Source: Draconibacterium sp. (GTDB taxonomy: Bacteria > Bacteroidota > Bacteroidia > Bacteroidales > Prolixibacteraceae). Taken from it: DNA of 11,887 bases. Shown piece by piece: positions 1-9,124 of this stretch; position 1 is the stretch's first letter, and each line of letters begins with the position of its first letter. A program made the translations under genes and the position numbers. Under the pieces are notes generated by a model that was not told the origin of the DNA, did not search any database, and saw only the letters and a program-made list of their open reading frames with translations. The DNA lies in NCBI GenBank assembly GCA_016705335.1, contig JADIYN010000073.1, positions 1-11,887 on the forward strand, read 5' to 3'.

Positions 1-2
1 AG

Positions 3-35
3 TTTGAAAATATTATGGCAGAAATATATTTTTAA
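3..35 (+). CDS. Possible 3' end of an upstream gene
   Basis: The first bases can be read as the last ten codons of a plus-strand gene (FENIMAEIYF, then TAA at 33-35). Only a few residues are visible, so no family can be named and the frame could be chance. Between this stop and the next gene (36-110) there is AT-rich DNA in which I find no convincing promoter. A TAATTTTC near position 56 is one base away from the Bacteroidota -7 consensus but has no -33 partner. Confidence 0.2.
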   Translation, partial: FENIMAEIYF

Positions 36-110
36 CTAAATAATCTGCGTAATTTTCAAGTCAATTTATTACTAATCATATTTTAAAACTTTCAAAATTA
101 AAAACAACTC

Positions 111-827
111 AATGAAAAATCAGTAATTACATTAATTACAATAATAATTGTTGCATTGGTAAATTTTTGCTAAAGCACAAACAGTAAGCGAAGTACTCGA
201 TAAACATTTTAAAGCCATCGGGCAGGAAAAATGAGCAACTGTTCAATCCGTTCTATGTAAAGGCGAAAGTAAGTCAGATGGGGATGGAAATGCCAATGGA
301 AATGAAAATAAAAAAGCCCGAAATGTTTATTGTGACCGTTGATATGCAAGGTCAAAAAATGATTCAGGCTTTGATGGACAAAAAGGATGGATGGTAGCAC
401 CCTTGGTAAGTTCTGATCCACAGGAACTGGCTGGAGAACAACTCCAATCAGGCAAAAATCAGCAGATATGGAAGGCGAACTTTTCGAATTTGAAAGAAAG
501 GAAGCACTGCCGGAATTGGATGGGAAAGTAAATGTTGACGGAAAGGATGCATTCAGCATAAAACTGACCACTAAAGATGGCAATGCAAAAGATTATTTTA
601 TCGATGCAAATACTTACTTAATTTCCAAAAATTAAAACCAAAGTAAGTGCACAGGGACAAACAGTTGATGTTGAGCAAATTATGAGCGATTACAAACCAT
701 TGATGGAATAACAATGGCAATGAAAATTGAGTCAAAATCGCCAATGGGAACTGCTTTAATTTTAATGGAAGAAGTTAAGTTTAATGAAAAATTTGATGAC
801 GCCATTTTTAAACAACCGGCAAAATAA
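111..827 (+). CDS. LolA-like outer-membrane lipoprotein-sorting family protein (frameshifted)
   Basis: The repaired reading is about 240 residues. It starts with a signal peptide (MKKSVITLITIIIVALVNF, then AKA|Q as likely signal peptidase I site), followed by TVSEVLDKHFKAIGQEK, a segment rich in MEMPMEMKIKKP, FDGQKGWMVAP, LFEFERKEALPELDG, and KDYFIDANTYLISK, ending FKQPAK before TAA at 825-827. The short N-terminal helix with AIG, followed by alternating strands and a 'DG..GW' turn, is typical of Bacteroidota proteins annotated as outer membrane lipoprotein-sorting (LolA/LolB-like half-barrel) proteins. These are periplasmic and thought to bind a hydrophobic ligand; the true substrate is unknown. 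The frame shifts at about 115, 170, 230, 370, 445, 628 and 702, mostly one-base losses beside A or T runs, so no long open frame survives. The gene converges on the minus-strand GldK paralog and shares its terminator. Family fairly sure, exact function not. Confidence 0.72.
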
Positions 828-831
828 AATC

Positions 832-875
832 AATACTGAAAAAAAGAGCGGATTTCCGCTCTTTTTTTCAGTATT
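832..875. terminator. Bidirectional intrinsic terminator between convergent genes
   Basis: A perfect 20-bp inverted repeat (arms 832-851 and 856-875) with a 4-base loop ATTT. The core is A7-GAGCGG / CCGCTC-T7, so a transcript from either strand makes a GC-capped hairpin followed by a U run. It begins five bases after the stop of the plus-strand LolA-like gene and directly abuts the inferred stop (876-878) of the minus-strand GldK paralog, as expected for a shared terminator. Confidence 0.9.
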
Positions 876-2229
876 TTAAAAATTAACGGTTTTTTCATAT
901 CGTTTCTGAACGATGAACGCACACAACGAAACCCGATAAATGATTTGGTTGTATCCTGATATTCAAAACTCCGGGTCGAAGTGCGGATAAAATAAGCCAT
1001 ATCTTTCCACGAGCCGCCACGAACCACTTTACGTTTCATCACCGGTGGATCATCAGTTTTGGCATCATATTGCAATTCAGGATTTATATCGTCTATAGTT
1101 TCATAACCAGCTTCAAAAAAAGCTGTATTTGTCCATTCCGCAACGTTTCCTGCCATATCATACAAACCATATGGATTTGGATCAAATTCACCTGCCCTCA
1201 TTGTGGTTGCAGTTGACGGACTATCGGAAACATAATTCCCCCGGAGAGGCTTGAAATTCGCCACAAAACAACCCATATCGTTGCGGGCATAATAACTTCC
1301 CCATGGGTAAACACTATTTGCTAATCCACCTCTTGCAGCCATTTCCCATTCGGTTTCGGTTGGAAGCCTGAATTCATGTGCAGGAGTTTCATTACTCCGT
1401 TTATTAGACAGTACTTTTAGATTGGTTCGCCAGTTGCAAAAAGCGTTTGCCTGTTTCCAGGTAACTCCAACTACCGGATAATCGTCGAATGCAGCGTGTG
1501 AAAAATATTTTAAGGTAAGTGGTTCATTGTATGTGTATGCAAAATCCCTTATCCAGCATAATGTATCAGGATAAACCGGAGTTGATTCATGCATTAAAAA
1601 AGTCCCCCTGTTTTCAATTGGAACTATTTCGCCATCGCTGTTTGAAACAACTCCATCGTATTTTTGGTTTCGTAATTATAACTGTTACTTCGTTTTGCAG
1701 CCTGCCTGTAATCAACCCAGTAATAATCATAAATCAATTTCCGGAATCTACTTCTTTAGTAAAGGTCATTTGTTCATTTTCCGGAATGTAAATATCATTC
1801 ATGGCTAATTTCATTTCCGGATCTTTCCAGTCTATTTTTTCCTCCCAGTTAATAATCGGTTTTTCAAGCGGGACTTCGTTTTGATCTTCGGTAATTACAA
1901 AATCGGTGTAGGTTTCGCCCAAAAGTTTACGTGCTATTGAATCGCGCACCCAAAACACAAATTGCCTGTATTCGTTATTGGTAATTTCGGTATCATCCAT
2001 CCAAAAAAGCTTCAACCGAAACCGTTTTAGTCCTTGTAAATTGATTAATTTCATCGTCAGAAGGACCAATATTAAAGGATCCCCCTTTAATATATGCCAT
2101 TCCATAAGGAGTTGGTTCAAACCACTGCCCTCTTTTTTCTTCCCTTCCCGGTAAATAATTATTTGATTTCTGGCACGAACTGAAAAGCAACCCAAGGGCT
2201 ATTCCAAAATATATGATTGCTTTTTTCAT
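876..2229 (-). CDS. Second GldK-type lipoprotein (GldK paralog, FGE-sulfatase fold)
   Basis: A repaired reading of about 450 residues. It has a lipoprotein signal peptide (MKKAIIYFGIALGLLFSSC, Cys lipidation at the end), then the GldK/GldJ block PTPYGMAYIKGGSFNIGPSD, WMDDTEITNNEYRQFV, DDYPVVGVTWKQANAFCNWR, FRLPTETEWEMAARGG, MAGNVAEWT, VVRGGSWKD and GFRCVR. This is the formylglycine-generating-enzyme-like fold used structurally in GldK/PorK, the outer-membrane lipoprotein that forms periplasmic rings with GldN. It closely matches the gldK gene at 6743-5512: 41 of 51 residues are identical in the block at 1576-1424 versus 6082-5930. It lies downstream of gldN but beyond an intrinsic terminator, so it may be transcribed separately; I see no clear promoter in 2230-2275. 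Frameshifts are at about 2003 (one extra T), 1742, 1664 and 891. The literal frame runs through the terminator to 830; restoring one A near 891 gives a stop at 876-878. I leave the symbol empty because gldK is assigned to the other copy. Confidence 0.88.
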
Positions 2230-2275
2230 TAGATCCTGATGGCTTTACCTGACACTTTATCTTTTGAGTAAGTCG

Positions 2276-2305
2276 AAAAAAAAACCTTATGAAAACATAA
2301 GGTTT
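2276..2305 (-). terminator. Intrinsic terminator after gldN
   Basis: A perfect 10-bp stem (arms 2282-2291 and 2296-2305, AAACCTTATG / CATAAGGTTT) with a 4-base loop. Read on the minus strand it is followed by a run of T (2281 down to 2276). It starts 19 bases after the gldN stop, marking the probable end of the gld transcript and separating the downstream GldK paralog. Confidence 0.85.
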
Positions 2306-2323
2306 GTATTCATTCTTTACCTT

Positions 2324-3169
2324 TTAATATTCCCAAAGATCCTGCTCGTAATTAAAAATCTCATCTTCAATTCGTTTTGATTCGAGCATGGCTTCTTTCC
2401 TGTTAAATAAGCGCTGATATCGCGGTTATTATATACGTTTTCCTGAATAACAATATAACTGTTAAATGTTCTTTTAATAAACAAATCGTCAAAGGACACT
2501 TGTTGTGCTGAATTATAAGGATTTAACACAAGATTAGTAGATAATAACGGCCTTGCCTCGGGATAATAAATCCAAAATAATTTCTGACGCTGAACCTGAC
2601 CGGAGGTATCGCCCGCCTTACAAATTCACGAATTGGACAAATTCCGAGAATACGCACATTCATTGTTGAGTTTTGTTTATCGAAATACCATTCTTCCTTT
2701 ATCAGATATTGTTTAATATCGTTCGGACGAATTTCTCCCTGAACTGTAACCTGTGTACGTTCACCGGTGTCAAAATCAATTTTTTCTTCAACAGTTGCCT
2801 CAGCACCAAAAGATGCTTTTACCTGTTCAAATGACATTGGCACTTTAAAATCATCATCCAGACTTGCGTCGTATGGAGTTATCCGCCATTTTCAATTCCG
2901 TTGAGAAGCAACGAAATAAGGTTCATTCTTCCTTCCATTTCAACTGTCGGGTAATATAACGGCAAGTTCATTTTTTCGCGCAAGTCGATGATTCGCCATA
3001 TTTTTTTCGACCAAAACACGTCGGCTTCACGAACTGATGGCAATGGCATTGGTTTTTCTGAATAATATCGGTGCGTTTAAACGCACCATTTACAATTTGT
3101 GCTTCAGATTGTTTTCCTGAACAACAAGCAGGAAAATAACCACTCCTAAATATGCAACTAACTTTTCAT
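2324..3169 (-). CDS. gldN: Type IX secretion ring protein GldN (PorN), frameshifted
   Basis: GldN is a periplasmic protein that binds the lipoprotein GldK to form the ring under the outer membrane and contacts the GldM periplasmic shaft. The repaired reading is about 280 residues. It has a signal peptide (MKKLVAYLGVVIFLLVV, cleavage probably after SEA), then VNGAFKRTDIIQKKPMPLPS, READVFWSKKIWRIIDLREK, MNLPLYYPT, a central ITPYDASLDDDFKVP, then IKEEWYFDKQ, RILGICPIREF, the family hallmark FWIYYPEARPLLSTN, and the C-terminus FNYEQDLWEY before TAA at 2324-2326. The start ATG (3169-3167) lies two bases after the gldM stop, so the two are almost certainly cotranscribed and translationally linked. 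Frameshifts at about 3160, 3120, 3056, 2884, 2616 and 2405 break the frame, but the family match continues through all of them. Length fits GldN/PorN proteins. Confidence 0.93.
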
Positions 3170-3171
3170 AA

Positions 3172-4769
3172 TTAATTTACTTTGAATGTGATTCCCTGAA
3201 GATCGCGGGTACTACCATCGTCACCAAGTGCTTTTATATTTCCTATATAAACCATGCTTTCAGGTTTGTCCCTTTTAATAAATCTTTTGTTCCGGTGTAA
3301 AACGGTTTGAATTTGATGTTTAATATCAATATATCCTCCAGAACCAGTTGTCTGCAATTCAAATTCGGTTACTTTATATTTAAAATCGAAATCGAAATCT
3401 TCAAGTACTGCTAAAACACCATCTTCCACTTGCAATCTTTCTTTTCTGATATCTCCCCCCGATAACCCCGCAACCTGTGCAACCGGATCAGGTACTTTTT
3501 TACACGCCAGAAACTGGTTCCAATCAATTTTCGGGTACCGTTAACATTGGCATAAACTGTAATTTTTGTACGTTTACCCAATTCGTCAAGCTCGTTTGGT
3601 TTAATCAGCCAAATATCACCCGACTTTGTGTATTTACCGTTTTCCATCTCAATTTCCAAATCCTCTTTCGGAATTCCACCTGAGATATCAAACGGATTGT
3701 CAATGCCGCGGTAAAAAACATTCATTTTTGTGGCCGACATCGTAACACTTGGTTTTGTAACCTGGTATGTTTGTTCGAATTTATAATCTTTAAAAATACC
3801 ATCGGGAGTTTTGTATTTTATCAAACCATTCCATTTAAAAATCCCTGACTCTGACGTACTGACTTTATACATAGCTTTTCCTTCAGAAACTTCTGCTTGT
3901 CTGCCATTAATAAATATTTCAGGTTGCTGGGTGGTATCTTCGGCAGCAAGAAATACTTCTGCTTCATAAGGTTCCCCCTGAAATACAATATTCGAATTTG
4001 CTATAACTCTGGCCCCTAGTTTATTGAATTTGAATGAACCAGCATCGATTTGCGAATACAGGTAATTCAGAACATTTGACTCAGAGTTTTTAACATCGAT
4101 CTGAGTTTTTGAAAGTACGGTAAGAATTGCAGCCATGGGTGTATTCTCGAAATGAAGTGATTCCCATGTTTTTTTATCTCTTACACCACTTCCTGTCGGG
4201 TCTGGTGTTTCCAGTGCATTTAAAATTGTTTCTTTTAAGATCAGGTTCATCCTCTCCAAGTACGCTTACGAACTCATTTTTATACTCAATAATTTTTGCT
4301 TTAAGTTCTTCTGCCTTTTTCTGTTTAATCATAAATTCCGAGGTACCATTCAAATCATCCTGCTTTTTAATTTCAAGACTATCGCCCTCCTGAGTAACAA
4401 GAATAAAAGAACCTGGTTTGTAAGGATATTCTTCACCTATTTTCTCACTTCCCGAATAGATTACAAGTTCCTTTTTCATATTCGAAATGTAATCATTCAG
4501 CTTTTTTGTAATATTCTGAACCTGATCAGCTTTTTGTTTCCATTCCTGAACCTTTGCAGGATTTTCAAGGTAAGCCTGTTCAAAGAAGTATAAATCTGCT
4601 GATTCTTCATATCAACAGCGCTTAAAGTGTGAATGAGGCTTGAGTCTATCAACTTGAATGCTTCAAGAACTTCTGATGCAACATTAAGTGCCAGCATCGC
4701 TGTAAGCACAATGTACATCATATTTATCATTTTTTGCCTCGGGGTTTCCGGGCAATTTTTTGCACCCAT
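3172..4769 (-). CDS. gldM: Type IX secretion motor/shaft protein GldM (PorM), frameshifted
   Basis: GldM is the inner-membrane protein whose dimer pairs with a GldL pentamer as a proton-driven motor and carries a long four-domain periplasmic shaft reaching GldK/GldN. Repaired length is about 531 residues, normal for the family. The N-terminus MGAKNCPETPRQKMINMMY, with a single transmembrane helix at about residues 14-35 (YIVLTAMLALNVASEVLEAF), is the classic GldM start. The periplasmic part contains FENTPMAAILTVLSKTQIDV, an N-A-rich strand region (GARVIANSNIVFQGEPYEAE), MNVFYRGIDNPFDISG at the start of a later domain, and FRV-like FWRVKKVPDPVAQVAG in the last domain, ending DLQGITFKVN. Frameshifts are at about 4577, 4250 and 3497. 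It starts 18 bases after the gldL stop and ends two bases before gldN. Confidence 0.95.
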
Positions 4770-4787
4770 AATCCTGTTCTACAATTA

Positions 4788-5519
4788 TTACTTTTTATAA
4801 CTCATTGCACCTAACATGTTGCCATAAATGGTGTTCAATGATTCAAGATGTTTATTGAGCTGTTCAGCATTTTCTTTATATTTTTTAATTCATCAACCGA
4901 AGAAGCAAGAATACTGTTCATTGCCATCAAATCTTTGCTAAAATTCTGGCTGGCTTTTAATTGTTCTTCTGTCCCCTTTAACTGACTTTCGAAATTTGAA
5001 TTTAAAGTGCTTAAATTACCATTCAATTTTTGAATATTCAAGGAATATTGTTTCGAACTATCTTTTATACTTTCCATTTCTGTTGAAACAGAATTACCCG
5101 CATTGCTGTAGTTTTCAGCAAGTTTTTACTTGTTTCAGCAAAAATTGCAGAAATTTTTCGCCGCTTTTTTGCATCCTTTGAATTGCTTCAATTCCTGATT
5201 CAGATATTTTCTTTGCCGTTGTTGAATAAGATTCAATAAGGGTTCCGACTGATTTATCGATTGTAACATTTGCCTTTTGATTAATTTCGGCAAAATTATT
5301 CATCGATTCTGATGCCGAACTCAGGTTTTTAACATACAAATCGGTTGCAAATGTTGCTGATGAAATATCGCTGATTCCTTTTGCAGTATTGCTTAAATTT
5401 GTTAATCCTTTGCCTACTTTATCGAGAAATCAGGAGTTAATTCATTGCTTCCAAATAAATCGGTTAAACCATTTTTGCTTTTCTTCCTAAATCTTTTCAA
5501 TTTCTTCAAGTTCAGTCTT
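4788..5519 (-). CDS. gldL: Type IX secretion motor protein GldL (PorL), N-terminal membrane part missing
   Basis: GldL is an inner-membrane protein with two N-terminal transmembrane helices carrying the glutamate used in proton flow, and a cytoplasmic C-terminal coiled-coil region. Only the C-terminal region is present here: a start-less frame KTELEEIEK, then NELTPDFLDKVGKGLTNLSN, repeated S/N/K-rich coiled-coil segments (NLSSASESMNNFAEINQKAN, EQLKASQNFSKDLMAMNSIL) and the diagnostic C-terminus LNTIYGNMLGAMSYKK with TAA at 4788-4790. No hydrophobic helix occurs anywhere in the fragment, and its first readable codons overlap the end of gldK. The initiation codon and membrane helices (probably 70-100 residues) are therefore lost at the junction near 5515. 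Frameshifts are also at about 5485, 5428, 5150, 5125 and 4886. Identity rests on the C-terminus, the coiled-coil character and the position just before gldM. Confidence 0.87.
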
Positions 5520-6743
5520 TCCATGATCCACCGCGAATTACTTTTCGTTTCATTACCGGCGGTTCATCGGCGCGAGCATTGTAGGTAAAGGTTGGATTTA
5601 AATCGCCAAAATAGTTATAACCGGCCTCGTCATAAGCCGTTTCTGTCCATTCTGCCACATTTCCCGACATATCGTAAATACCATATTCATTTGGATCGTA
5701 ACTGCCGACTTTCATAGTTGCAATTCCGCCGTCTTCCACATAATTTCCACGCAAAGGTTTAAAGTTGGCAGAAAAACACCTTTTTCATCGCGGGTATAAT
5801 ATCCACCCCACGGATACATCGAAAAGCTTTTCCACCACGAGCTGCATATTCCCATTCAACTTCGGTTGGCAAACGATATGCCTGCAACGTTGCTTCTTTC
5901 TTAGAAGTTAAATAATCGTTTTGAATTTTTGTTCTCCAATTGCAAAATGCAAGAGCCTGTTTCCAGGTAACCCCAACAACAGGATAATCATCAAACCCAG
6001 GATGCCAAAAATAGCGGGTGGCCAATGGTTCATTATACGAATAAGTAAAATCGCGTATCCAAGCCAAAGTATCAGGATAAACATGTACCTGATCTTTCAA
6101 AATAAATGATGACCGGTTTGTTATTGGTACCAACTCACCTTCAGCATTATAAACATTACCTTCGTATTGCTGTGTTTTGTAATTATAACTGTTTGCCCGC
6201 TTTGCAGCCTGGTGTAAATCAATCCACCAGTATTCATAAACGAGTTTACGCGGATCTACTTCCTTCTTACCAAAAAACCTCTCGTTTTCAGGAATGTATA
6301 AATCTTGCATTGCCATTTGATAGTCGGGATCATCCCAATCAATTTTTTCGCGCCAGTTAATGGTAGGAGGATCTACAGGATTATTATCTCTGTCTTCAGT
6401 GGTTAAAAACTCGGGATAATGTATCTCCCAGCATTTTTCGTGCTATTGAATCTTTTACCCACGATACAAACTGCCGGTATTCGTTATTGGTAATTTCCGT
6501 GTCATCCATCCAGAATGCTTCCTGCGAAACTGTTTTGGTCGGAATACCTGCGGTACTTGCATCCTGATCGCTGGGGCCAATGTTAAAACTTCCTTTTCGG
6601 ACAAACACCATTCCATAAGGTTGGGCTTCTCTCCATTTTGGTCTGTTTTGAACTCCTACCAACTCACCATTCCCCGATTTGCTACATCCGGTAAAAATGA
6701 ATATACTCCAGAGCACAAAAGCAATTAAAATAAGTTTTTTCAT
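5512..6743 (-). CDS. gldK: Type IX secretion ring lipoprotein GldK (PorK), C-terminus truncated
   Basis: GldK is an outer-membrane lipoprotein with an FGE-sulfatase-like fold that makes the periplasmic ring of the type IX secretion system with GldN. The signal peptide MKKLILIAFVLWSIFIFTGC ends in the lipobox Cys at residue 20. It is followed by AQPYGMVFVRKGSFNIGPSD, WMDDTEITNNEYRQFVSWV, INWREKIDWDDPDYQMAMQD, DDYPVVGVTWKQALAFCNWR, YRLPTEVEWEYAARGG, MSGNVAEWTETAY and VIRGGSWKD. The frame stops (TGA, 5512-5514) directly after GGSWKD, at exactly the point where the paralog at 2229-876 continues for about 40 more residues including GFRCVR. The residue count up to GGSWKD is the same in both copies, so the loss is confined to the tail. 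Frameshifts are at about 6420, 5825 and 5783. It follows porP and precedes gldL, the porP-K-L-M-N order of Porphyromonas. An FGE-like enzyme is the alternative name, but context makes GldK near certain. Confidence 0.92.
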
Positions 6744-6766
6744 CTGTTAATAATCTTTTATCCTTA

Positions 6767-6833
6767 AGGCAATATATGAAACATTCTTTAAAATAATTTC
6801 TCAGTGATTATTTGCCAGTTTGTTTCATTGCCT
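6767..6833. repeat. Nested inverted repeats between porP and gldK
   Basis: The 105-base gap between porP and gldK holds outer arms at 6767-6782 and 6822-6833 (AGGCAAT-GAAAC paired with GTTTCATTGCCT, with an extra ATAT bulge in the first arm). Inside lies a second pair, AAATAAT at 6791-6797 and ATTATTT at 6807-6813. The minus-strand RNA could fold into a bulged stem with an inner hairpin. There is no U-run immediately after it, so it is not a standard terminator; it could be an RNA processing or stability element. Fold prediction is by eye only. Confidence 0.4.
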
Positions 6834-6848
6834 AATAAATGTCTTTGT

Positions 6849-7796
6849 CTATAAAAATCTAATACTCTTATATTTTTGGTTTCGGTTTCTTTCCAAATCT
6901 AACGAATAACTCACGAAAATTTCGTGCGATCCGTATCCATAATGTGACATTGCCGAAGTTGTTAAATCGAAAGAATAACCAAATCGCAATCCATTCTCCA
7001 TCTCCATTCCCATTAAAAGTGCAACAGCGTCCTGCACCCGATACGTTATTCCTCCCCAAAATCGTTTATTAAAAACAATATTTGCGTTTAAATCCAATTG
7101 CCAAGCTGCCAGTCAGATTTAAACAAGAACGAAGGTCGCAACTCAAATAACGGATCAGATAATTTAATATTGTATCCCCCATTAAATAGTAGTGCCGAAC
7201 CAAATATGTACCTGCCAAATCGCTAAATTCAATTGAAGCCTGGTTGATATGTGTTATCGAAGCCCCAAGAAAATATTGATTTGAGGACAAATATAATCCA
7301 AATCCCGCATCAAAAGCCATTTGGCTAACATCACCCTGTGGAATTGCCGGGTCGGAACTGGGTTGTGTATAAATCCCCAAATCGTCTTCGGTACCTCCCA
7401 TTCGCCATTTATGCTTTTATTAAACAAACCTACCGACACACCAATTCCCAGTTTCTTATTTCCCAAGGTTTTACTGTAGGCATAATTGGCGTTTATTTGC
7501 GTATTCTTTTCAAATCCTAATTCATCGCTAACTATATTTAAGCCTACACCACCCGGCGAACCAAAAGCATTTATTGCTGCATCAGCACTAAAAACCAATG
7601 TTTTAGGTGCTCCTTTTACTCCATCCCACTGGTAACGATTTAATATAATACCATTAATTTGTCCTTCCGCTCCAGCATATCCCGGGTTCATTCCCAACTT
7701 ATAAAACATGTTGTTAGTAAACTGCGGATCCTGCTGACTAAAGGCCGCTAAATTAACTATAATTACTAAATATAAAAAAGAAATTATTTTTTTCAT
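6849..7796 (-). CDS. porP: Type IX secretion outer-membrane protein, PorP/SprF family (frameshifted)
   Basis: PorP/SprF proteins are outer-membrane beta-barrels associated with the type IX secretion system; they bind GldK/PorK or help export and anchor specific cargo such as SprB. The start MKKIISFLYLVIIVNLAAFS (ATG at 7796-7794) is a signal peptide with cleavage probably before QQDPQF. The family opening QQDPQFTNNMFYKLGMNPGY follows, then YQWDGVKGAPKT, barrel strands (GGVGLNIVSDELGFEKNTQI, ANYAYSKTLGNKKLGIGVSV), YFLGASITHINQ, RFWGGITYR, LRFGYSFDLTTSAMS, HEIFVSYSLDL, and the usual final SIRFL. An upstream in-frame ATG at 7832 would add a non-signal extension and is less likely. Frameshifts are at about 7397, 7170, 7100 and 6880. 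About 315 residues, normal for the family. Position directly before gldK fits porP rather than a distant sprF copy. Confidence 0.9.
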
Positions 7797-7913
7797 TTCC
7801 TTGATGGGATGCAGCTTAAGTAGTCTTTTCAATTCTGGTTAAAGAAAGAAAAAATTGTGATTTGAAACAAACTTCTGTTACCATTGTATCCAAAGAACGT
7901 TTGCATGAATACA

Positions 7914-9066
7914 TTATTTTAACACCTCATCAATTTTTTGAATATAATTAAGCCACAACCCGGGAATTTCATTGTTTGAAGCAACAACATATTCTTTTTC
8001 AGAACATGCAAAATGTAACTTCTTTTTTCGTAGGTTTCAATTTGCATCCACCATTGGTTTGTTATTGTATTTTTATAAAAAACAATAGGTTTATCAATTC
8101 CTTCAACCTCAACCTGAAACATGACACAGTTTTCATTTGAGTCAGGTTTTCGTTGTCCCGGTTTACAAATCCTTCTAGAAAATACCAAATTAATTGAGAG
8201 GCAAGTTTTACTGTTAAATCGTTTTGATCATTTTCCGTTACAATATCAAACAACCCAAAAACTTTTAAACTATTACTAATCCGGCATATTTTGCCAACTG
8301 ACATGCCTCTTCGCTTCTCAAACCATTTGGGGAAATTCTCATACTTCCGGGCGCATCTGAATGTTTTAACCGAATTGACATCAAACGAAAGAAAATCAGT
8401 GTTCCTCAATACCGGTTCGGCAATTGCAATATTATCGCGCAAACTCCCAAGCCGAATATGATTGCCTCCATTTTATTTTATTTATACTTTCAATTGCAAG
8501 ATAATGGCTTTGAAAACCTATTAAATTGAATTGAAAAAGCTTAGGTTTGATTAATAAATAACCTTGAAAGATAATTGCTTGAGTCAAAGGGTTCTTTTCC
8601 CTTTTTACATCGAGAAAAGCATCAATAGTTGAAAATGAAAAAATTTTTCGCCTTTAAATGCTTCGCAAACACCAATACTTAAATCCTGGCTGCCACCAAT
8701 AATTACAGTAACAATATTCAATTCGTTAAAATAGTCAACAATATCGCGTAATGCCTGATAATTTCCTTTTAAACTGCTCGCCGGTTTTAAATTACCAAAA
8801 TCTGCTATCCTTAATTTTGTATCGAATTTTGAAAGTTGATAAAGTTCAGCCCTAATTTTATTTGGCGAATCGGGCGAATTGCTATCATCTTTTCTGCTGT
8901 CAAATGGAATCCCAATAATGGCAACATTCAATTTTGAGATATTTTCTTTTGAAAGGATTTGAGAATTCTTTTCGATAGCAGCACCTAACGAATACTTCCA
9001 ATTTAAATGGCCTGAGTTTTGAAACTGTGAAAAATCAACCGAATTGAAATAATAGTGCACATCCAT
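7914..9066 (-). CDS. Arginase/formimidoylglutamase-fold protein with degraded metal ligands (frameshifted)
   Basis: About 383 residues in the repaired reading, starting MDVHYYFNSVDFSQF (ATG 9066-9064). It follows the ureohydrolase (arginase, agmatinase, formimidoylglutamase) fold: VAIIGIPFDSRKDD, VTVIIGGSQDLSIG, FSTIDAFLDV, IRLGSLRDNI, DFLSFDVNSVKTSDAPG, SPNGLRSEEACQLAKYAG, and a C-terminal extension with FYKNTITNQWWMQIETYEK. Classical members bind two Mn ions through GGxHx, DAHxD and SxDxD. Here these are GGSQD (8697-8683), DAFLD (8623-8609) and SFDVN (about 8388-8374), so both His ligands and the second Asp of the last motif are replaced. The protein is probably not an active ureohydrolase, although Bacteroidota homologs are usually named formimidoylglutamase. 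Its function is unknown. It sits between topA and porP, an order I recall as conserved in the phylum. Frameshifts are at about 8645, 8460, 8370, 8350, 8173 and near 8020; the stop at 7914-7916 assumes the last repair. Confidence 0.82.
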
Positions 9067-9087
9067 ACTGAAAATTTTGATTGCAAA

Positions 9088-9122
9088 AATAAAGGCAAAT
9101 GTTGAATTCATTTGCCTTTATT
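9088..9122 (-). terminator. Intrinsic terminator of topA
   Basis: A perfect 14-bp stem (9088-9101 with 9109-9122, AATAAAGGCAAATG / CATTTGCCTTTATT) and a 7-base loop. It starts two bases after the topA stop on the minus strand and is followed on that strand by more T (the complement of 9085-9089). It would separate topA from the arginase-fold gene, which starts only 21 bases further on. Confidence 0.8.
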
Positions 9123-9124
9123 CT

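Noticed and set aside
209..583. Open frame of 124 codons on the minus strand
   Set aside because: It lies opposite the LolA-like gene, whose repaired plus-strand reading gives a coherent family match with signal peptide; the minus frame has low-complexity F/H/S-rich content typical of an antisense shadow.
830..876. C-terminal extension of the GldK paralog running through the terminator
   Set aside because: The extra residues are encoded by the hairpin itself; restoring one A in the run near 891 gives a natural stop at 876-878 just before the hairpin.
5512..6743. GldK and its paralog as true formylglycine-generating (sulfatase-activating) enzymes
   Set aside because: The fold matches, but both carry lipoprotein signals and the GldK-specific blocks, and lie with gldLMN and porP; no sulfatase gene is nearby.
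9084..9091. TATTTTTG on the minus strand as a promoter -7 box for the arginase-fold gene
   Set aside because: It matches TAnnTTTG but has no -33 TTTG at 19-21 bases, and it lies in the T-rich tail of the topA terminator, so the match is probably incidental.
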